This document shows, one piece after another, positions 33,520 to 39,506 of a stretch of 39,506 nucleotides of DNA. This stretch comes from Candidatus Thorarchaeota archaeon. GTDB taxonomy: Archaea; Asgardarchaeota; Thorarchaeia; Thorarchaeales; Thorarchaeaceae. The notes under the pieces are model-generated. The model was not told the origin of the DNA, did no database searches, and saw only the letters and a list, made by a program, of their open reading frames with translations. A program made the position numbers and the translations under genes. Position 1 is the first letter of the stretch. Each line of letters starts with the position of its first letter. The stretch spans positions 1 to 39,506 of the forward strand of contig JAEORO010000255.1 of NCBI GenBank assembly GCA_016840855.1, given 5' to 3'.

Positions 33520-34101
33520 ATGATAATCGACTATGGGAATCGTACAGTAGGACTCAAAATAGTCTTTTTTGGACCTGCAATGAGTGGAAAGACAACTTCG
33601 ATTCGATGGTTATTTTCAACTCTGGACTATGCAGAGAAGCTGACCTCAATAGAAAATACTGTAGGACGAACAATGTTTTGTGATTTTGGTACTATTCCTT
33701 TTTCATTGAGTAATAGCTGGACAATAAATGCGCATATCTGGTCAGCTACAGGTCAAGATTTCTACAGGTCAACGCGAGAGGTTGTGTTAGTTGGAGCTGA
33801 TGGAGTGATTTTTGTTGCAGACTCTCAAAAACATCTTTTAGATGAGAATCTCGCAAGCTGGAATGAGCTAATGTCAATGATTGAAGAAGAAGAACGACCT
33901 CTTCCATTAATTGTATGCCTCAATAAACAAGATCTTCGGGACGCAATCCAAGAAGGACAACTTAGAATGCATTTGAGAATACCGCCATCTATACCCATCT
34001 TCAGAAGTGTAGCAAGGGAAGGTCACAATATCATGGAAGCTTTCCAATATCTTTTTCAAAATGCTATGCGCGCAAGCGTTCTTGCCCAACCAATATCATG
34101 A
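33520..34101 (+). CDS. MglA-like small GTPase
   Basis: Protein of 193 residues with a P-loop FGPAMSGKTTSI (18-29), switch I region with GRTMFCDFG, a G3 region WSATGQDFY, and base recognition NKQD. The layout GRTMFCDF plus ADGVIFVADSQ is that of MglA rather than Ras/Rab proteins. As in MglA (TVPGQ), the aspartate of the usual DxxG motif is missing, here Ser. MglA-type switches need a roadblock partner to stimulate GTP hydrolysis, and a tandem roadblock protein is encoded two genes upstream. The ATG at 33520 has GGAGGT six bases ahead, which excludes the GTG at 33493. It has no lipid-attachment motif at the C-terminus. Confidence 0.85.
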   Translation: MIIDYGNRTVGLKIVFFGPAMSGKTTSIRWLFSTLDYAEKLTSIENTVGRTMFCDFGTIPFSLSNSWTINAHIWSATGQDFYRSTREVVLVGADGVIFVADSQKHLLDENLASWNELMSMIEEEERPLPLIVCLNKQDLRDAIQEGQLRMHLRIPPSIPIFRSVAREGHNIMEAFQYLFQNAMRASVLAQPIS

Positions 34102-34137
34102 GCGCGAAACTTGCATGTTGGAAATTACCGAGCAAAC

Positions 34138-34147
34138 CATTTATACG
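34138..34147 (+). promoter_or_regulatory. TATA box of pyrG
   Basis: CATTTATACG in the gap between the GTPase and pyrG, about 75 bases ahead of the pyrG start. It suggests that pyrG-nurA-herA form their own transcription unit. Confidence 0.4.
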
Positions 34148-34221
34148 ACTAGATATGATTTTAGTCGCAGTTCTAGGCTTGGAGAATATATGTTCCCCCA
34201 AAATTATTTCTGAGGCTGTTG

Positions 34222-35904
34222 ATGTTGGATTCTATGCAAAGAAAACCAAATTTTGTATTCGTTACAGGCGGTGTTCTTTCTGGTATTGGAAAAGGAGTCA
34301 CTACTGCGTCTATTGCTAAACTATTCCAATTTCGTGGATTCAATATTCGAATAATCAAGATTGATCCATATCTGAACATTGATCCTGGTACTCTGAACCC
34401 TATCGAGCATGGAGAGGTTTTTGTAACAGACCAAACTTGGATGTTTCAACCAGTTGATAATTTTGAATTCAGAATATCTGAGATTGACCTTGACTTCGGG
34501 ACTTATGAACGATTCACTGGGTTGGAGGTTCATCCATCTCAGAACATCACATCAGGGCAGATATACCTCTCAGTCATTCTTGAAGAGAGAAAAGGAGGTT
34601 TTCTTGGACGCACAGTTCAAATTATCCCACACATAACAGACAGAATTAAACAAAGAATTTGGGAAGTAGTGAAAAAGGAACCAATACCGGACATTCTTCT
34701 TGTAGAAATTGGCGGTACTGTGGGGGACATTGAAGCAATGCCATTTCTTGAGGCTGTCAGACAGCTTGTTCATGAGCTAGGCCATGCTCGTACTGCTGTT
34801 ATACATGTCACCTTAGTACCCTACATCAAAACTGTAGGAGAGTTCAAGACTAAACCAACTCAGCACAGTGTTAGAACTCTTCAGAGTCTAGGTCTCCAGC
34901 CAGATGTTACCATTTGTAGAGCTGAGAGAAAACTCCCAGACTCTGTGAAGGAAAAAATCGCTTTATTCTGTAATGTCCCAAAAGAACATGTTATTTCGAA
35001 TCCAGATATTCCTGTAATTTATCAACTTCCACTATTATTTGAGGATGAAAATCTTGGAAACATACTGGTTGATTACTTTGGGTTAGAATCAAGAAAACCC
35101 GATATAGAATCTTGGTCTAGGATAGTCCGTTCCTTTGACGAAGCATCTGAAACAGTAACAATCGCAATGCCTGGGAAATATACCACACTTGGTGACTCCT
35201 ACAAGAGTATCAATCAAGCACTAGCAGATGCTGCAGCTGCCTGTAGTGCCAAAGTTGAGATAAAATGGATTGAAACAGAAGAACGAAGTACAGAAGATTG
35301 TTTCACCAGTGACCTATCAAATGTAGACGGAATGCTTCTAACTCCTGGTTTCGGAGAACGTGGCGTTGAAGGTATGATCTGTGCAGCTACAATCGCTTTG
35401 AAATCCAAAATTCCTCTCTTGGGCATCTGCTATGGTGCTCAGCTTTCCACAATTGCATTTGCTAGAGTCATTATGGGTTGGAAAGGAGCTCACACAACAG
35501 AAGTAGACTTTGATAGTCTGTATCCTGTTGTTGATTTGATGGATGAACAAAAGCTTACAGAAGATAAGGGTGGCACAATGCGTCTTGGAAGTCATGATGT
35601 TCACATTATAGAAGGTACTTTATTGCACAAAATTTATGGTGAAACCAAGGTCCGTGAGAGATTTCGTCATAGATATCATTTGATAGATCGTTACCTAACC
35701 AAGATGCAAGAAAAAGGCCTGAAGATTTCAGCCTATGACTCCACTAAGAAAATAATCAACGCAATAGAGCTTGCTAATCATCCTTTTTGGATTGGTGTAC
35801 AATATCATCCAGAGTTCAGGTCTCGGCCCGATAACCCTCATCCTCTTTACTTGGGTCTAATAAGGGCCGCAATTGAATACAAAAAGATGAGAGTGAAGAA
35901 ATAG
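34222..35904 (+). CDS. pyrG: CTP synthase
   Basis: Makes CTP from UTP, ATP and glutamine. The N-terminal synthetase domain has FVTGGVLSGIGKGVTTASIA, KIDPYLNIDPGT and HGEVFVTDQ. The C-terminal glutaminase domain has the catalytic cysteine in LLGICYGAQL (Cys403) and His529-Glu531 in YHPEFRSRP. The protein has 560 residues, slightly longer than usual by a few. The ATG at 34222 has GAGG six bases upstream; a TTG three bases earlier and an ATG at 34234 are also in frame. The stop overlaps the GTG start of nurA by one base. Confidence 0.96.
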   Translation: MLDSMQRKPNFVFVTGGVLSGIGKGVTTASIAKLFQFRGFNIRIIKIDPYLNIDPGTLNPIEHGEVFVTDQTWMFQPVDNFEFRISEIDLDFGTYERFTGLEVHPSQNITSGQIYLSVILEERKGGFLGRTVQIIPHITDRIKQRIWEVVKKEPIPDILLVEIGGTVGDIEAMPFLEAVRQLVHELGHARTAVIHVTLVPYIKTVGEFKTKPTQHSVRTLQSLGLQPDVTICRAERKLPDSVKEKIALFCNVPKEHVISNPDIPVIYQLPLLFEDENLGNILVDYFGLESRKPDIESWSRIVRSFDEASETVTIAMPGKYTTLGDSYKSINQALADAAAACSAKVEIKWIETEERSTEDCFTSDLSNVDGMLLTPGFGERGVEGMICAATIALKSKIPLLGICYGAQLSTIAFARVIMGWKGAHTTEVDFDSLYPVVDLMDEQKLTEDKGGTMRLGSHDVHIIEGTLLHKIYGETKVRERFRHRYHLIDRYLTKMQEKGLKISAYDSTKKIINAIELANHPFWIGVQYHPEFRSRPDNPHPLYLGLIRAAIEYKKMRVKK

Positions 35905-37067
35905 TGGAAAGAACCCTCGATAAACTACTATCAAAATTAGTCGAAGAAATTGAGCACATCGAGGTGACAAGAGAAGGATTTGGGGAAGTTCTCAGAAATA
36001 TCAGAAATCAAATCGATTTGAGTAGATTTCCAGGAATCGCAACAAATATTATCGATAAACAGCTATACACAAAGATAGAACCTACTAGCCTTTCAGGTCT
36101 TCGAATAGCTGGAATAGATGGGGGTTTAGTCCGGAAACGTTTCAGGTCTATGGATTTAGTTTTGACGAGGGGCGTTGCAGTTGTATTTCAATTTGGTGCA
36201 GAAGAAGGTCCTACTGTTGATTTCTATCCAGATGCTTTTCCAGAACCAAAAATCAGTCCATTACTTCTAACACTGTCTGCAATAGAGCTGGAACAGCTTG
36301 CTTCACTAGAGCGTATTGCAGCGGAACTTAAAGTTGCGTTGTCAATTCTTGAGGAATACCGTTCAGATTTGGTTCTTCTCGATGGATCGTTGTTTTATCA
36401 TCCTAGAGACCGCCCTCCAGCTGGATCTATCGTTTATGAGAAGTTTCAAGAAATCCTATCATTGTATAAACAACTATATCACAAAGCTCGGAAAAAAGGC
36501 ACAACTTTAGTAGGCATAATCAAAGATAGTAAATCAACACGAGTCGCGGCTATAATGGGAGAGATACTACCACACATTGTTCGAAAACCTGCTATTTTTG
36601 AAATGATGCAAGGTGTTGACTATAGATGGCTGCTCAAGATATCAAGAGACTGTGATTTACTTGACACATTTCTTGAACAAGGAGAGCGGTCTTTCGTCTT
36701 CCGATACTCATCAGAACTACTCTACAATGCAAACTCAATGAGTGACACTTCTTCGAACTGGGCATCATCAATCTGGGTCACTTATCTGAAAACAGCAAGA
36801 GATGATTTGCCAATAAGAGTAGAGTTCCTTTCAGCAGGGGATGATGAAACAACCACTGATAGATTAAACAAGGCATTATCAGCAATACTTCCACTTTCAT
36901 CTCAACACCCCGAATATGGTATTCCTGCTCCGATTCTTGAAGCTGATGCTCGAGCAAAGATAACTGCAAATGAAACTCGTTTAATCATAGACCGGCTAAT
37001 GGCACTTTCTGGACTCACTTACCTGACCCTTGAAAAAAGACGTTCAAGAAACCCGTTTGGAGGCTAA
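35904..37067 (+). CDS. nurA: NurA 5'-3' nuclease
   Basis: Nuclease of 387 residues that works with HerA in resecting DNA double-strand breaks. The metal-binding residues are in AGIDGGLVRKRF (near residue 70) and LVLLDGSLFYHPRD (near residue 156). The GTG start shares one base with the pyrG stop, and herA starts three bases after its stop, so all three are translationally coupled. In many archaea mre11 and rad50 are in the same operon, but they are absent here. Confidence 0.9.
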   Translation: MERTLDKLLSKLVEEIEHIEVTREGFGEVLRNIRNQIDLSRFPGIATNIIDKQLYTKIEPTSLSGLRIAGIDGGLVRKRFRSMDLVLTRGVAVVFQFGAEEGPTVDFYPDAFPEPKISPLLLTLSAIELEQLASLERIAAELKVALSILEEYRSDLVLLDGSLFYHPRDRPPAGSIVYEKFQEILSLYKQLYHKARKKGTTLVGIIKDSKSTRVAAIMGEILPHIVRKPAIFEMMQGVDYRWLLKISRDCDLLDTFLEQGERSFVFRYSSELLYNANSMSDTSSNWASSIWVTYLKTARDDLPIRVEFLSAGDDETTTDRLNKALSAILPLSSQHPEYGIPAPILEADARAKITANETRLIIDRLMALSGLTYLTLEKRRSRNPFGG

Positions 37068-37070
37068 CCA

Positions 37071-38585
37071 TTGACTGAGTTTTCACCACCTACGCGACTA
37101 GGAACTGTTGTATCGACTGACTCTGGCCCTAATGTTATGGAGTTCTCTTTTGTACTAGAGGGCGGTTCTCGAGAAATTATTGCCCGACGTGGCGAGTTTG
37201 TATCCGTTGTCACTGATGAAGGAACAGTGATAGCAAGAGTCCAAAATCTTGTACGTACAAACCGATACTATCAACATGCTGAAGCAGTTCGTGAATACCA
37301 GTCGAGAGGTGAACCCCTCAGATCGATATTTCCAACAGACCGTTGGCAGTATACTGTTGCTATGGCTCGTGTATTGGGTCTATGGAGTAACGGCCGTACA
37401 ATCAGACCATATTTTGCAGTGTCTCCTGGAGCTGTTGTTAGAAGTGTTGATGAGGATGTTCTTGCTTCGTTTCTGAAGCTTGATTTAGAAAAGGGTCTTC
37501 ATCTTGGCCAATTATCATATCAGAATCTTGCGTTTTCGCCATCCATAGACCGGTTGCTATCTAAGCATCTAGCGATTCTAGCGATGAGTGGAGCGGGGAA
37601 ATCTTACTTTGTATCTGTTCTCTTAGAAGAGTTACTATCCCGTCCAAAGGAAAGTGGTCGTCTCTCTGTTGTGGTTATTGATGTACATGGAGAGTATACC
37701 TATCTGAAAGACATCACCCCAGAATCTGTTGGGCTTTCTAAGGGTCAATTCGAAGTTGAACATATACGAGGATCACACTTTCAAATTCCTGTTCAGATGC
37801 TTTCTGCCGAGGCAATTGGAGCTCTTGTTTCAGACATGAGCTCGATTCAGATTCGAGACCTACGTCGAGTTGTATCTGAGATAAAGGACACATTGAAAGA
37901 AGGATATACCTTGTCAGATATTGTTGAATATGTACAACACGATGAAAAAATAAGCAAAAACACACGGGAAGCTCTCACAGGTTGGTTGATTAATCTCGAT
38001 GAAACAGGTCTCTTTGGAAAGGAAGCTGTCCCAAATATCAAGAATATTGTGAAATCTGGTAGAATCACATTGATCGATCTAAGTGATTTCATCAGTCTCA
38101 AGAAGAAGCAGATAATCGTTTCTTACCTAGCAAATGAACTACTTCATTTACGGAGACGTGAAGCAATTCCGCCATTCTTGCTAGTCCTTGAGGAAGCTCA
38201 TCAGTTCTGTCCTGAGAGCAGACATGAGCTCGCACTCCCCAAAAGTCGCATAGAAACCATTGCACGAGAAGGGCGGAAATTCTATGCACTACTTTGCCTA
38301 ATATCACAAAGACCTGTGAAACTCTCGACTACTGTTCTAAGTCAGTGTAGTAATCAAGCAATTTTTAGATGCACAAATCCTTATGATTTAGACCATATTG
38401 GAAAATCAAGTGAAGGTATTGATCGATCATCACTCGATGCGATTACGACATTAGAAATTGGAGAGTCGCTTTTTGTTGGTGAAACCGTATCAGTTCCCAC
38501 ATTTGTTAAGATACGACAGAGAAAATACGAGCCAGTTGGTATACTCAAGAGTCTTTCTGAGGCTGTGAAGAAATCTGATAAATGA
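37071..38585 (+). CDS. herA: HerA DNA translocase/helicase
   Basis: Hexameric motor of 504 residues that pumps DNA to NurA. The N-terminal HAS-barrel-like domain (GTVVSTDSGPNVMEF) is followed by Walker A AMSGAGKSYF (Lys near 177), Walker B LLVLEEAHQF and ISQRPVKLS. The TTG start has GGAGG seven bases upstream, inside the end of nurA. The protein is much smaller than the membrane ATPase at 1349-5131 and has no membrane segment, so the two HerA relatives in this window have different roles. Confidence 0.93.
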   Translation: MTEFSPPTRLGTVVSTDSGPNVMEFSFVLEGGSREIIARRGEFVSVVTDEGTVIARVQNLVRTNRYYQHAEAVREYQSRGEPLRSIFPTDRWQYTVAMARVLGLWSNGRTIRPYFAVSPGAVVRSVDEDVLASFLKLDLEKGLHLGQLSYQNLAFSPSIDRLLSKHLAILAMSGAGKSYFVSVLLEELLSRPKESGRLSVVVIDVHGEYTYLKDITPESVGLSKGQFEVEHIRGSHFQIPVQMLSAEAIGALVSDMSSIQIRDLRRVVSEIKDTLKEGYTLSDIVEYVQHDEKISKNTREALTGWLINLDETGLFGKEAVPNIKNIVKSGRITLIDLSDFISLKKKQIIVSYLANELLHLRRREAIPPFLLVLEEAHQFCPESRHELALPKSRIETIAREGRKFYALLCLISQRPVKLSTTVLSQCSNQAIFRCTNPYDLDHIGKSSEGIDRSSLDAITTLEIGESLFVGETVSVPTFVKIRQRKYEPVGILKSLSEAVKKSDK

Positions 38586-38668
38586 TGTATCTCCTAGTAA
38601 CCCTGATAAGACGAAAAAATGGTGTTCCACTTGGATACGATAAGAAATGAACTGGGGAATCTGTAAAG

Positions 38669-39223
38669 ATGTCAGATGAAAATCTAAACGAGATTAAACA
38701 ACTTATCGATTCAATGCAATCAAGTCTTGTTGAGCTTTTTGATCAACTCCGCGAACTGCGTAATCGCCTGAATCTTGTTTCCAACACTGTTTCAGATACC
38801 TCCCCCTCAATTCTCCCTCTTTTCTCCGAAATCAAAACGCCAGATTCAGAGGTTGATTCAACCCCCGCCTCAGAAGATAAGGAAACTCCTATTCTCGTTC
38901 CGGAAGATGAAGTTCATACAGATACTGTAATAGACGTCGATTCGGATACTGGAAACAACGCCAAAGTAAATCGAGTTCTTGATCCAATTTCCCACGAGTT
39001 ACGTACTGGCGAGGCTCCTGCAGAGATAATCTATGAATACCTGCAAGCTGCAAGAGAATATCTAATTGATGATGATACCGAACCTCAAAAACAGAAAGTT
39101 GCAAGAGATATTGATATTGTTCTTAATTTCTTGAAAGCTCGTGGGAAGCGAACAATTCGTCCTGATGAGCGCGATAATATTCTAAAAAGAATTCGTCGTT
39201 GGAAAGCTCATCTAGCTGTTTGA
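38669..39223 (+). CDS. Hypothetical protein with coiled coil and acidic linker
   Basis: Protein of 184 residues that I do not recognise. Residues 1-38 form a coiled coil (IKQLIDSMQSSLVELFDQL), residues about 45-100 are acidic and Ser/Thr/Pro-rich and probably disordered, and residues 105-184 form a compact helical domain (EIIYEYLQAAREYLIDDD, LNFLKARGKRTIRPDERD, IRRWKAHLAV). The ATG is 83 bases after herA on the same strand, so it could be part of the same unit. It has no signal peptide. A role as an oligomeric adaptor is only a guess from its layout. Confidence 0.6.
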   Translation: MSDENLNEIKQLIDSMQSSLVELFDQLRELRNRLNLVSNTVSDTSPSILPLFSEIKTPDSEVDSTPASEDKETPILVPEDEVHTDTVIDVDSDTGNNAKVNRVLDPISHELRTGEAPAEIIYEYLQAAREYLIDDDTEPQKQKVARDIDIVLNFLKARGKRTIRPDERDNILKRIRRWKAHLAV

Positions 39224-39263
39224 GTTAACTTTCCAACTGACTTGACTGCTACGATTGATAGAA

Positions 39264-39506
39264 CTATTCTAGGTCTATGATGATGCGTTTAACCTTGGTC
39301 CATGAAATCTTCTTGAGACCGTGCTGACCTGGTTCATACCTACAATCCAGTAAATCCGCATCTTTTAATATCTTAATCTGGGCGCTGGCATTGGCTTCGG
39401 TTCCGCCGAGGTGTCTAGCCACTCGTGTCACGTCTTTTTCTCCCTGAAGCAAAATCTTCAGTACCTTTAGCCGAGTTCCTGATGAAAGAGCTCGTCCTAT
39501 TCGCAA
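39264..39506 (-). CDS. Winged-helix DNA-binding protein (ArsR-like), cut by window edge
   Basis: The 80 residues visible contain an ArsR-like winged helix: ALSSGTRLKVLKILLQGE, DVTRVARHLGGTEANASAQIKIL (here read as helix-turn-helix), LLDCRYEPGQHGLKKISW as the wing. The frame is open up to the window edge, so the start given is simply the end of the window and the gene may extend further. It converges on the coiled-coil gene. Its targets are unknown. Confidence 0.65.
   Translation of the reverse strand: MRIGRALSSGTRLKVLKILLQGEKDVTRVARHLGGTEANASAQIKILKDADLLDCRYEPGQHGLKKISWTKVKRIIIDLE

Noticed and set aside
1..39506. CRISPR arrays, insertion sequences, integrase or phage genes
   Set aside because: No regularly spaced repeats, transposase or integrase motifs seen on either strand.

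Overview
The window reads as a chromosomal segment of an archaeon with moderate AT bias. Evidence includes an archaeal S10 protein, TFB, Cdc6/MCM/GINS/RFC replication proteins, isopentenyl phosphate kinase, Hel308, NurA-HerA, archaeal tRNA methylation enzymes, TATA-box promoters, GGTG/GGAG ribosome sites, and tRNA introns at unusual positions. A probable Rpo8 (Rpb8) subunit together with an operon of roadblock protein and MglA-like small GTPase points towards the TACK/Asgard side, most likely an Asgard lineage. That placement is inference. No insertion sequence, CRISPR array, prophage or rRNA was seen. Genes are dense and mostly intact.

Layout. 1-5.1 kb: rpsJ and a divergent isopentenyl phosphate kinase, then a 1260-residue membrane-anchored HerA/VirB4-like ATPase. 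5.4-13 kb: a surface and transcription region. It has two large secreted Ig-like proteins, a tRNA-Glu gene with a D-arm intron, a tiny type IV pilin-like protein with its own promoter, its secretion ATPase, a divergent TFB and a probable Rpo8. 13-14.5 kb: an orphan 2-oxoacid:ferredoxin oxidoreductase alpha subunit and tRNA-Gly. 14.5-24.4 kb: a replication cluster (cdc6 with a winged-helix partner, rfcL-rfcS, gins23-mcm-hel308), with truA embedded in it. 24.4-29.3 kb: a deacetylase-family enzyme, a tRNA-Pro gene with two introns, a LigT/ThpR RNA 2',3'-cyclic phosphodiesterase, the UPF0200-UPF0201 pair, tRNA G10 methyltransferase and a GPN-loop GTPase. 29.4-31.5 kb: an XRE-type regulator and an HD phosphohydrolase. 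31.6-34.1 kb: a tightly coupled operon of tandem-roadblock protein, unknown protein and MglA-like GTPase. 34.2-39.5 kb: pyrG-nurA-herA, a coiled-coil unknown and a cut-off winged-helix gene.

How the parts fit together. The 14.5-24.4 kb genes cover origin recognition, clamp loading, the MCM-GINS helicase and fork repair, so a replication origin could be nearby, although I see no clear origin repeats. pyrG-nurA-herA joins CTP supply to DNA end resection. The most interesting candidate system is the roadblock-unknown-GTPase operon at 31.6-34.1 kb. It looks like a minimal MglA/MglB-type switch in which the two roadblock subunits are fused and a third, unrecognised protein is translationally coupled between them. 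Second is the pair of tRNA genes with introns outside the usual site, one of them lying beside a LigT-family gene.

Where ribosome-binding sites clearly favour an internal start codon, I give the shorter gene and say so.
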